This document shows, piece by piece, positions 23,961 through 33,882 of a DNA stretch of 64,000 bases (position 1 is the first letter of the stretch; every line of letters starts with the position of its first letter). This DNA is from Caenorhabditis remanei. Lineage: Eukaryota > Nematoda > Chromadorea > Rhabditida > Rhabditidae. The position numbers were made by a program, and so were the translations under genes. The notes under the pieces were generated by a model. The model was not told where the DNA came from and made no database searches. It saw nothing but the letters and a program-made list of their open reading frames with translations. Where the stretch lies: positions 5,828,001 through 5,892,000 of the forward strand of contig NC_071329.1 of the NCBI RefSeq assembly GCF_010183535.1, written 5' to 3'.

Positions 23961-24289
23961 TCAAATTTTTCACTTTTTTTCCACTTTTTCCGGCTTTTTC
24001 ACACATTGTTCTCTTATTATACCTTGTTGACTTTTCAAATTCCCTCTCTTTGTTGTCATTATTTTTTTCGCTGAAAATCCCTGAAACGTTCCGGGTTACA
24101 ATTGTTTTGAGAGGTTTATTGAACAATGATTGAAAAAATGCGTTTTATTAATTTCGTTTTTGTGAACTTGGCACGTTTTTTCAGAGATTGTCTGAATCTC
24201 CATAATTTCGAATTTTGAGATCTTTCATATGGTTACTGTAGTTTCGGGGTTTACGGTAGCTTTTTTTAATTATCAAGGCTTCTTAAACT

Positions 24290-24488
24290 GCTGTGAAAAA
24301 AATAAAGTTTCGACAAGGATTTTCAGCGCATGAAGTTGTGGGCGGAGCTTAAACTGCAATCTTAAAAAAGCGGCGCGTATCTAATTCCAGTTTTTCATTT
24401 TAATTAAGAACCGCGCCGCTTGCAGTTTAAGCTCCGCCCACAACTTCATGCGCTGAAAATCCTTGTCGAAACTTTATTTTTTCACAGT
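24290..24488. repeat. Perfect hairpin downstream of pir-1
   Basis: Inverted repeat with arms of about 75-80 bp. The left contains TTTCGACAAGGATTTTCAGC and GAAGTTGTGGGCGGAGCTTA; the right is the near-exact inverse, ending before CACAGTAGC. The loop (about 24365-24410) holds a further short GGCGCG pair. Confidence 0.85.
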
Positions 24489-25222
24489 AGCTAGTTTCTA
24501 CTTTTTTGTGGTTTCCGCACCGTTTTGCTATTTCATGAATTACTGTAGCCCCGAAGCTCTCGATTACTGTAGTGTATTCAGATTAGTTTCAGATTCATTT
24601 CTACTATCTTTTGCAAAGATTATGGTTAATTGTATCTTCCCGGGAGCTCGTAACGTTTCACAGAGTCCCGCAGACGGTATGGACGTGGGAAGATGAACAG
24701 AAGGACTTTTTGTGCAAACAGTTGTCCGTCCTTGCATAAGAAGACCGCTCTTTATATTGATTTGTTGAGTTTTTCTAATATTCTATGGCAAACGCCTTCC
24801 TTTTATTTTCTCTTCCCTATGTTCCACTGAAACAAGTTTTGGATCATTTTGGAGCAAAAGGAGTGTGAGTTCAATGCGTCTAACAATTATTAAGTCGGTA
24901 CATACCGTAAATATTGTATTATGACGGCATGACATTATATTTTTCACCTGCCTCCCAGAGAAGTTTTGTGGTTTCAGAAACTCATTGAAATTAAACAAAA
25001 AAACTTTTTGGGCGTTCCGTATGCTGATCTAGAAGTTACTAATCACGCTGCTTCTTCTAAAAAAAACACCGGGATAGTCATACTTATGAATTCTGAGTAT
25101 ATATGGGGTGCCGTTATAATACAGTATTTACGGTAATTTTCTTTTTTTTTATTGTGAAACCTTTGGCATAACAATTTTCAGTGGAGTAGTAGTTCCATAA
25201 TCTTCGAAGAAAATGATGATCT
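24489..25222. other. Intergenic, no supported gene
   Basis: Unique AT-rich sequence with several CTACAGTA motifs. I find no exon pattern with consistent splice sites or a recognisable peptide. Confidence 0.5.
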
Positions 25223-25676
25223 ACCGTACTGGCCATAAAGAATGCGACACTTGCAGTTTTTGGTTGAATATGGTCAACTTTATGAGTGTGAGATGGCCTT
25301 CCTGATGATATCACAATATCGATTGTTTATGGAGTGTATAGATCACAAGTAGAGTTTCATTTTTGTAGTTGACAACTTTTTTGCACGAGCACATCCTAAG
25401 AAGTTACAGGCAGTCTATGTGAACAGCTCAAAAGTTCCTCCTTTTAGCACTGAAAAACGACAACAACTGCGAGAAATTTCTTTGACGATTGATAGCTTCT
25501 TAGGATGTGACCGTACAAAAAAGTGGTCAACTACAAAAATGTAGATCTACTTGTGATCTGTATAGTCCAGAAACAATCGATAGTTTGGTATCATCAGGAG
25601 GCCATCTCACACTCATGAAGTTGACTATATTCAACTGAAAACTGCAAGTGTTGCATTCTTTATGGCCAGTACTGTA
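25223..25676. repeat. Palindromic element P4, copy 1
   Basis: Imperfect inverted repeat of about 450 bp. Arms start TACTGGCCATAAAGAATGCG and contain TTTTTGTAGTTGACAACTTT. Related copies lie at 26640-27012 and 33138-33610. Confidence 0.75.
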
Positions 25677-26639
25677 ACCTAATACATATCTAAATGGCTT
25701 TGTTTCAGAATAAATATCTCCCTGTGCTCTCAAAAATCGAAAAGTGTTGCAGTTTCATATAGAGGCCCTTCCAAAAATGTACAACTGGAGCTGTATTTTG
25801 GAATGGGCGATTCTCTGGAGCATTACATTGAGAAAAATCAAGTTTTTTTTGTTTTAAAAACCCTTGTCCAAACTTAATTTTTTACAGTACACACTCTTTG
25901 AGAAATACTATCTTCTAAGAGTGGAAGAAATGTCAAAACTCCCGGAATCACACAAATTGAATACAGTAATAATTGGTGGCTTTCAAAACGTTCCAGTCGA
26001 AATGGGAGACAAATGTTTGAATACATACTGGAATGATCGAGTGGTTGGGATGACTGCAATTGGAGACTACGGTCGAGAGATCTTCAATCGAGATATACAT
26101 TCGTTACTACTTGGGAATGAGAATAAGCAAAACGATCACAAACGGGCGGTCGACTGGGTGATGGAAACGCAACAATCAATTGCAGATCTTTATTGTGAAT
26201 TTAAACCAAAAAACCGATAGAGACGTAGACTATTTGCTAGAAAACTGCAAAAACACTCAAGACCTGACGCTTTTCGTAAAACCAACTGATGCGTATTGTC
26301 CTGCTAAGATGCCTAATTTCAGTCTTAATTATTTATACATTTCACCGAGTTTTTGGATCAAACCTCAACATTTATTGGTGCTGAACTGCAAAACTATATT
26401 GCTTCAAGATTCAAAATTGACGCACCGCGAACTGAATTCTTTTTTGAAACATTGGATGAATGGAGGATGTTTTCAATTGAAAGATCTAAAGGTGTACGTA
26501 GAAGAAACGTTGAACTATGAAATTGCTTTGGATGGACTGAGCTTCACAAGAAGAGAAGACGAAGTGGACAAGGAATATGTCAAGTAAGTAGAACACTTTT
26601 GATTTTTTCTTGTCTTCCAAAAGCTCAAATAGGAAAAAG

Positions 26640-27012
26640 CCTACAGTACCGGTCCAAAATGTTGTAAACTTTGGCCTTTTCTGTTGAAATTGGCCAACTT
26701 TGAAAGTGTGGCAAGGTAATACTGATTGTCCCATCAAGTAGATTTTTAATGAATTATACAGATCAAAAGTAGAGCTTAATTTTTGTAGTTGACAACTTTT
26801 TTGTACGGACACTCCTTAGAGAGTTACATATCGACCAATTTCAATGTAAAACAGTGTGATTTTTGATCTGATCCTTTATAATGATCATAACTCTCTAGGG
26901 AGTGACCGTACAAAAAAGTTGTCAACTACAAAAATGAAGCTCAACATTTGATCTATGTGATTCATTAAAAATCTACTTATTGAGACAATCAGTATTATCA
27001 TGACACACTCTC
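26640..27012. repeat. Palindromic element P4, copy 2 (intron of F-box gene)
   Basis: Arms share TTTTTGTAGTTGACAACTTT and its inverse, and ACTCTCTAGGGAGTGACCGT. The right end is truncated relative to copy 1. Confidence 0.7.
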
Positions 27013-27114
27013 GTGTTCCCATTTCTTGTATCCGTAGCACAAATCCAATTTTTTTAAAATTTATTGGAACAAACGTTTTTTCGTGGAAGGAGGTAAGTTG
27101 GCATGCTTATATTA

Positions 27115-27385
27115 GCAGTCCACCCTCTTACAACTGCGCCCCATCGCAAACGAGAGAGTATCCGCGAGAGACGCAGAGTTTTTTCTGGCGCCAACACAGA
27201 TTTTCTCAACTTTTGACCTATTCTCCCATTTTTTCATAAGAATTTACAGAAATACAATGAAAAAATGCGAAGGGAGGTCAAAAACTGTGAAAATCTTTGT
27301 CGGCGCGAGAAAAACTCTGGGTCTCTCGCTGATACTCTCTCGTATGCGGTGGGGCGCAGCTGTAAAAGGGGTGGACTGCTAATAG
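27115..27385. repeat. Palindromic element P2 (intron of F-box gene)
   Basis: Arms AGCAGTCCACCCTCTTACAA / TAAAAGGGGTGGACTGCTAA with internal GCAAACGAGAGAGTATC and GGCGCC/GGCGCG pairs. Confidence 0.8.
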
Positions 27386-27722
27386 GTCTTGGACTCCTCC
27401 CGTTACGATTGGAACAAGAAAGATCTTAACGAAGACTCGGAAAGTTATCCATGTTCGACGTCTGATTTTCATGACCTTTTTCCTCTGACCTTTCCAGCGT
27501 TGCTTGAGTTTTTTCAGCTTCCTCTTCCTAATTAACTTATTTAGTCACGAAAATACTCCCTATGTTATAAAAAATGGATTCAACATCAAACGGCAAGACG
27601 TCACTGCGACTATAAGAGACGACGGTCCGGACTCGAAACGATTTTCAATGCTTGTTTGGCCAGATTTCGTGGGTAATTCATACGAATGAGTTGCAATATT
27701 TCTAATGAAGGTATTCTGTCGA

Positions 27723-27795
27723 AACCGACGCGTGTTTGCGGACTCAGTGGAAAATTTAATAATTTAGTACTATGTCCGCAAACACGCGTCGGTAA
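27723..27795. repeat. GC-rich hairpin after F-box gene
   Basis: Stem ACCGACGCGTGTTTGCGGAC with its exact inverse GTCCGCAAACACGCGTCGGT around a loop of about 30 bp. It starts about 35 bp after the stop codon. Confidence 0.85.
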
Positions 27796-28237
27796 AAAAT
27801 GTCGGAACTTTTTTGTCGCGACAATATTTGACCCATAGAAGATATTTTATTTCAGGTCGAAAATACTCTATTTCGCTTACAGTCTCTCACGCAACTCCTA
27901 GACAATCATCATCATCGACTGTCACCCCGGCCACCCCCCCCCCTCCTTTCATTATATAAGCCGACGTTTCTCTGAAACTAGGCAGTTCTTACTGGGTCTG
28001 TACCCGAGACCGTTTTCCCGCTTGTAATCGCCTTTCACCCTTTTCTTGTAACTCGCTTTTAAGACCGCTAATGAATTAGAAGTTTGAAGTACAAATGTCT
28101 TATTGTCTGTTACTATAATACAATTAAGATGAACATTTGCAAATTGGGTCTTTTGAAGGCTCTGAGGCATTTTAAAATGTCTCGGTTCACAAACGTATGG
28201 TTTCGCGACGTCCCGGAACCCTCTTGAATGGAAAATT

Positions 28238-28290
28238 GAAGCTCAAAAGTGGCGAAAACGTCAAATTCGTTTCTCGCAGACAGGGTTTTT
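28238..28290 (+). repeat. Orphan copy of part of the 192-bp satellite unit
   Basis: The stretch beginning GAAGCTCAAAAGTGGCGAAA and ending TTTCTCGCAGACAG matches the coding-like block of the satellite unit that starts 5.6 kb further on. It lacks the rest of the unit. Confidence 0.8.
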
Positions 28291-28299
28291 TTATTCAAA

Positions 28300-29220
28300 T
28301 TGTATGAAGTTCAACCGAATAATAGTTCCATTGTGGAGCGTTGTTCAGTCTGGTCTAGAATGCATATATTTTATTAAAATAGAAATCGAGTTTGGTTATT
28401 TAAAAGATAATATTTGACTTGCTTGACCACAAGACACCAGACGAAGCCATTTCAGCCAAACTTATCTATTCTGGTTCCTTTTTTGATATGTTATCACTCA
28501 GCGTTTTCTATTTATGTCATACACCATTAGGATCCGCCTCCTTTGGCATACCGAAACGATCCATTGAAGTTGAAAAATGATTTTTTTCGAAAGATAGAAT
28601 CACTTTCAAAAGTGAATTGCCAGTCTTATTTTGTGCATTTTTAAAGATGACATCTAATTTCCAGCTCTCTTGCATCATGTAGAAAAATCCATTTTTGGAA
28701 AACGTTCTCTTTTTTTTCCTTTTTCTTTGGATTTTTCAGCAGGTCAAAGTACTGCGGCCCAAAGTAAATTTTTGATGATGAAATTCATATTCGTGTTGGC
28801 TATTTGAAAATATCAATACCTTTCCCAGATTTCAGTGTCTAGGGGAGTAATGATCAAAAAAGTGAACGATTTTTATGGATTTCGGTCCCCCTTGAATAAA
28901 AGATTTGTATTTTTAGTACATTGCACTATTCTTCTGAAGTGTTTGAAATTTTGAGTCAAAATCTAGAAAGCTACGAAAACTCAAACTTTTCAACTCGAAA
29001 AAATGAAGGTCAGTTTTTGAAGTGTTTGTGACTTACTGAAACACGATCAGAACATGGGGGATTCCGAGATAAAGAGCGTAATAAATGGGTCATTGTTATC
29101 ATGTGTACTGTTATTTCCGGTTGCATTGCTTATCTTACACAAAAATAGTCATTATTCATCTTAGGTTGCGTGATAATAATGGATTAGGCAATAGTCTCCG
29201 ACCGCTCTTACTTGCCTTCT
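28300..29220. other. No supported feature
   Basis: Unique AT-rich sequence. Several short ORFs exist on both strands, but none with a recognisable family motif or consistent splice sites. Confidence 0.45.
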
Positions 29221-29229
29221 CCACAGGGT

Positions 29230-29765
29230 CAAGCTAGAGTCTAGAATCAGCCCCCGTGGGAGAGGGGGTGGCAATGTAGAATCCATAATAGCCGCCCACC
29301 TAGTTGATCATCCCTAGAAGCTTGCTCAGGCCACTGGAAGTAGCGATTACCTTAATACACGGAAACCTAGGACCTTGCTTTAACTTGGAGTGTGGAATCA
29401 GCCCCCGCGGGAGAGGGGGAGGGAATTTAGAATCTATAATAGCCCCCCACCAAGGTGATCATGCCGAGAAGCTTGCTCAGCACACACCCGCTTGCTCAGC
29501 ACCCTGGAAGTAGCGATTACCTTAATACACGGAAACCTAGGACCTTGCTTTAACTTGGAGTGTGGAATCAGCCCCCGCGGGAGAGGGGGAGGGAATTTAG
29601 AATCTATAATAGCCCCCCACCAAGGGGATCATGCCGAGAAGCTTGCTCAGCACACACCCGCTTGCTCAGCACCCTGGAAGTAGCGATTACCTCAAAACAG
29701 GGACCTCCAGGAGCTTGCTTTAATTTGGAGTCTAGAATCAACACCCTGTGGGGGAGGTTCTAGAC
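29230..29765 (+). repeat. 170-bp tandem repeat with G/C runs
   Basis: The landmark GGAAGTAGCGATTACCT occurs at about 29336, 29506 and 29676, giving a 170-bp period. An earlier partial copy starts near 29230. Each unit carries CAGCCCCCGCGGGAGAGGGG and ATAATAGCCCCCCACCAA. The same peptide appears in overlapping ORFs of successive units, but 170 is not a multiple of three, so a tandem protein is not implied. Confidence 0.8.
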
Positions 29766-30530
29766 GGATCTGGTGGGGGGAAATTTTAAGCCGACTAGGG
29801 GTGCAAATGTTGAAGTATACTGAAGAATTTGGAGAAGCCCCCCATTTCAATAATGGAGTGGGGCCAATTCCATACTTTTACCCTTTGGATGTGTCTAAGA
29901 TAGGGATGCAGATACCCCGGTTTTTCAACAGTTCTTGATTTTCTCTGGCCAGTATTAGCGAGAGACTGGGACTAGTAAATTTCAAGGATTAATGTTTTGC
30001 TAGTGCTCCAAGTAGTAAGCTTTATTGAATAAAAGTTGTTTATTGGGTAGTTGTTGAACATGAGTTTAAAAGATATTACAAGATATTTAGTGTTGATTAG
30101 AAAAACTTGCAAGACTGGGTTCTAGTCCGAAATATAGTGATTAGATAGGAAACATACTCGGAAAGCGTGAATTGTACTAGTTAACATAGTTCTGTGGGTT
30201 TGTATGAAGAATTTTGAGAAATAGGGTGTAGAACTTTAAGGAATACGGGTGCTAAAACATAGAATAGTGGTGACTAGTAAAAGTTATAGAAAGGCTTCGG
30301 TAAAGGAATAATAATATAGCAGAAAAAAGTTAGTGTTTTGTTGTTTGAGTGAACAGTCCATGTGGAAAAAATAGAGACATGGGTCAATTGATGTGGGTAG
30401 ATAGGGTTAACGACTCCTGGATTGTTTAGGTTAATCTTGGAAATCTAGTGGACTCTCTTTTAATTTTTAGCAAACCAAAAATGTGTTGTGAAACAGAGAG
30501 GAAGAGAAAGAGCAATTCCTCACTCCACAT
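29766..30530. other. No supported feature
   Basis: AT-rich, with no coding pattern that I can support. It lies 3' of the minus-strand F-box gene. Confidence 0.45.
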
Positions 30531-32213
30531 TTACTGTACTTCCAATCCAGTGGTATCAGGAAATCGAACATTCCAGACATAAAAAACCAACGAGTTGACT
30601 CTATTCGTCAGAATTGTTGCCAATGCTCCATCATGCCGAAGGATGTCGTATGCTTGAGAACAGTCTAACGCCACAGTATTCAATAATCTGAAAGTTTTAA
30701 TTGTGAATAGCTATTCAGGAAATGCTAGTTTTGGATTTTTACATGTGAAGAATTCATAAAAACTAACCGAAAGTTTTGACTTCTTCTATTTTCATTCCAT
30801 GCAAACGGCTTGAATTTCGAGATGTTTAGACTTCCAGGATACTGTTTCCAGTTGATCATAAGTAGTTCAAATTCAGTATCATCAGATCGATACCATCTAT
30901 CCACAAACCGATCAAAATCGTTTGCGTTCAAGTTGCGAGTATTGCTACCATATAATTGAATTCTTGAATTTTTAAACTTGAATAAAATATCTCGAGTAAT
31001 CCAACCAGTTGAAGTATTTCCAAATATTATTTCTCCCTTTTTGAAATTAATTGGATCACAATAAAAGTGGCAGTCAACTGGAATTGTAAACGAAAGGTGT
31101 TCTTTTATGTTGACGTTTTCGATAAAGTTTCTCATATATTTTTTTAAAATTGGTTTCTTTCCGGTGATTATGACTTTCTGACATTGATTACATCCTGGGA
31201 AAATAGATGTTCTGGTTTCAGGAAAATCATCGGGAGCTATCAGAACATCGCGAACATTGATATCGAATAAATTTGTGAGATAAGAAACACTCGAATTCAG
31301 TGTCTGTTGAGGATCAACAGACAGGAACGGCCAGTATTTGAGACGTTTTCTGAAGTTAATTCACATATAAAAAAATGTATTGAAGCAGTAAATCCAAAAG
31401 GAATATTCACGGCTGGATTCGAGTAAATTCTAAAATAACGCGTTTTCCGTGAGATCCCAAACAGAAGTACAAGGAAAAGTATACGTGAAAAAATCGTGTT
31501 TCAAATGCGCTGTTTCTGCATAAACGGGGAGTCTTATTAGCTCGGCACAGTTCTTACAACTGCGCTCCACCGAAATGCCCTTGAAAAATGTCACTTTTTC
31601 TCTGAGTCTCTCAATTTCGCACACAATTTATTTGGTTTCTGTGGAGCGCAGTTGTAAGAAGCGTGCCGTGCTAATACGTTAGAGTGAAAAACAGCATTTT
31701 CAGTGCAAAAAAATATTAGTACATTTTATTATGACCCAAGATGTGAAAATTCACATTACTCTTGAAATCAGAAACTGACCATTTTCGGACATGGTTGAAT
31801 TTAAAGCGTAATGCTACAGTTTATCAAAAACCCCGAAGATTTTCCCTTAAAACTTACACATTATCAACAAAAATGTCGTCTTTTGTAACCTGAATAGTTC
31901 TCCAATAGCGTGGTTCTCCAAAATTGAACATCCATGATCCATAAATTTCATTGGCTTCCAAGATAAATAATACTTTTGTATAATCTTGTTTTAGTTCAAT
32001 ATCAAAGCACATCAATTGTTTATTTCTCAAATTCTTGAGTAGCCAGGCACATTTTTTCGATAAAAAAGATATATTGATTCTGGAAACAAGCAGCATAACA
32101 GAAAATTCAAAAAGAAAGTTAACTCACTGATCAAAAGGTTCACACTGACCTAAAATTTTTTCAAAGCAAAGAATCGGAAGCTTGAGAATAGGAAATCCCG
32201 TAAATTTTGTCAT
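30531..32213 (-). CDS. F-box protein with FBA-2 domain
   Basis: Four exons on the minus strand (32213-32128, 32079-31858, 31349-30768, 30687-30531) sum to 1047 nt, 348 codons, with all phases consistent. The N-terminus MTKFTGFPILKLPILCFEKI is a typical nematode F-box start. The middle matches F-box-associated type 2 proteins (SVSYLTNLFDINVRDVLIAP; NANDFDRFVDRWYR), and the last exon carries the closing block AYDILRHDGALATILTNRVN followed by FYVWNVRF. Likely a substrate-recognition subunit of a cullin-1 ubiquitin ligase, by family; such genes are greatly expanded and fast-evolving in Caenorhabditis. The second intron contains a P2 element. It is the only F-box gene in the window without a lesion. 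Confidence 0.88.
31533..31676. repeat. Palindromic element P2 in F-box gene intron
   Basis: Arms TTAGCTCGGCACAGTTCTTA and the inverse ending GCGTGCCGTGCTAA, with the internal pair CAACTGCGCTCCACCGAAA / TTTCTGTGGAGCGCAGTTG. Confidence 0.85.
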
Positions 32214-32280
32214 TTTCGAGTGAATCAAAGCGATTCTCTATTGAGGAAAAATTGTGTCTATTGATTCTTCTCTAGACCAC

Positions 32281-32365
32281 TAGACCACGGCCTCCTGCAG
32301 AGGCCCTCTCAACGTACTGCGCGTAGTGTATTGAGAGGGCCTCCGCTGGAGGCCGTGCTAGACGG
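32281..32365. repeat. GC-rich hairpin upstream of F-box gene
   Basis: Stem CACGGCCTCCTGCAGAGGCC / GGCCTCCGCTGGAGGCCGTG with an inner CCTCTCAA / TTGAGAGG pair. It lies 70 bp before the start codon at 32213 and could sit in its promoter. Confidence 0.8.
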
Positions 32366-32376
32366 TATTATGGTGC

Positions 32377-32990
32377 ATGGACAATAGAGCACGTTTTCAT
32401 CAATTTGAGGACCATCTGCTGCTTGACTCTCAACAGACACAAAATTCGGGTGTAGCCCATCTCGTAAATTTGTTCGATGTTAATGTTTCCAATCAGAGTT
32501 GCGCGGAAGTTATTTTTTCTAAAACTGAAGTCGGAAGTAAAATTTGTAATTCGGAAGTCGGAAGTCGGAAGTAAAATTTCTAATCCGGAAGTCGGAAGTC
32601 GGAAGCAAAATTTTGAAAACGGAAGTCGGAAGCTGGAAGTCGGAAGTAGATTTTTCGCAAAGATTCAAAAACTTCTAGAAAAAGTTCATAAAATTGGCGA
32701 AAATCAGTGGAAAATTAGTTTTTGGCTGAAGAAAAGCTCATTTTCTGTCTTATTAGACCATTTTTCCTTCTATTTCTGCGAGATGTACTTTTCCGATATA
32801 CCACAATTATGGAATGACGGAAGTCGCAAGAAAACATCCGAAAACGGAAGTCGGAAGTCGGAATTAAAATTTTGAAAACGGAAGTCGGAAGTCGGTAGTC
32901 GGAATTCCGCGCAACTCTGTTCCCAATGTTCTGATAGCTCCCTAATAGATAAACAGCCTTGCATCGTTTTGTAATTCTTCTGAAACGGAA
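32377..32990 (+). pseudogene. F-box/FBA gene fragment split by a MITE
   Basis: Before the insertion the plus strand encodes LLLDSQQTQNSGVAHLVNLF and DVNVSN. After it the DNA continues AATGTTCTGATAGCTCCC. Together these match the intact neighbour (SVDPQQTLNSSVSYLTNLF, INVRDVLIAP). A stop follows at once (CCCTAATAG). Only this piece of the gene remains. Confidence 0.8.
32494..32919. mobile_element. hAT-like MITE with internal GGAAGTC minisatellite
   Basis: The 426-bp element starts CAGAGTTGCGCGGAA and ends TTCCGCGCAACTCTG, exact 15-bp terminal inverted repeats. The flanks are TTTCCAAT (32486-32493) and TTCCCAAT (32920-32927), an 8-bp target duplication with one mismatch. The interior has two blocks of GGAAGTC repeats around unique AT-rich sequence. 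The 8-bp duplication and CAGAG ends fit the hAT superfamily. No transposase is present. Confidence 0.85.
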
Positions 32991-33137
32991 GACATCCGGA
33001 CCTTCGGAAATCTGGAATCCGGCTCCGGGAAGTTTTGAAACCGTGCTATCTAAATACTGAGATTTCTCGAAGATTTAATAGATTTGTCCAAGAATAGCAA
33101 AATTCGCACATCTCGATATTTGAACGCACAGAGAGAC

Positions 33138-33610
33138 ATATACAGAACCGACCAAAATGATATCATATTTTTCCCTTTTCAGTTGAAAATGATCAACTTT
33201 GAGAGGGTGTCATGGTCAAACAATTCTTCCAACAAAGTAAATTTTTTATGGATCGAGAAGATTAAAAGTAGATCTTCATTTTTGTAGTTGACAACATTTT
33301 TTCTTCATTTTTGTAGTTGACAACAGAGAGTTATGGTCATTTTAAGACGACAGCTCAAAAATCGCACTATTTTGCACTGAAATGGGTCGGTTCAAGGGAG
33401 AAATCATTTTTTCGAGATTTTACTTGCTAGGGAGTGCTCGTCCAAAGAAAGTTGTCAAATATAAAAATGTAGTTCTACTTTTTGTCTGTTCGATCCCCAA
33501 AAATTTAATTTTGTGTGACAGTTAGTTTTACTATGAGACACTCTCAAAGTTGGACATTTTCAACTGAAAAAAAGGGAAAATATGATACATTTTTAGCCGG
33601 TACAGTAGTT
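33138..33610. repeat. Palindromic element P4, copy 3
   Basis: Arms begin AACCGACCAAAATGATATCA and end ATACATTTTTAGCCGGTACA. They share TTTTTGTAGTTGACAAC and CAACTTTGAGAGGGTGTCAT / ACTCTCAAAGTTG with the other copies. Confidence 0.7.
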
Positions 33611-33882
33611 AATCAACTTTTAAGTCTTAAAAGACGTTTTCAATCTATCGAAACTGTAGACATTCCGATGTTTCGGCATCTGAATCCTCAGTTTTTTCGA
33701 AGAATAGAGTTTCGAAAAGAAGATTATCCGAAGCCAAGAATCTCGAAACTTGTCAGTTTTCAGTTCAAGATTATCCGGTCTGAAAATTGTAAGAGATGTC
33801 TCGGTTTTGAAATTTCAGACAGATGGACATCTCGAAACAAGAACAGACTATCCATAAATAAAAAATTATTTCCCAATTCAAA

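Larger units (their letters stand above)
25888..27689 (+). pseudogene. F-box-associated (FBA-2) gene, frameshifted, F-box exon not found
   Basis: Two exons encode a worm F-box-associated type 2 protein; such proteins are thought to be substrate adaptors of SCF ubiquitin ligases. Exon 25888-26583 follows TTTTTTACAG and carries the FBA-2 stretch, including DVDYLLENCKNTQDLTLFVK and the signature LTHRELNSFLKHWMNGG. Exon 27545-27689 carries NGFNIKRQDVTATIRDDG and FSMLVWPDF, the usual C-terminal FBA block; the phases of this splice agree. Inside the first exon the frame breaks at the A-run 26208-26213: six A's give a stop, five would restore the conserved reading. No F-box exon is recognisable upstream. 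A P4 element and a P2 element sit in the intron. Either a decaying copy or a consensus error plus a missed first exon. Confidence 0.75.

Noticed and set aside
29304..29763. Tandem peptide repeats as a secreted or structural protein
   Set aside because: The repeat period is 170 bp, not a multiple of three; the peptides come from overlapping ORFs in successive frames.
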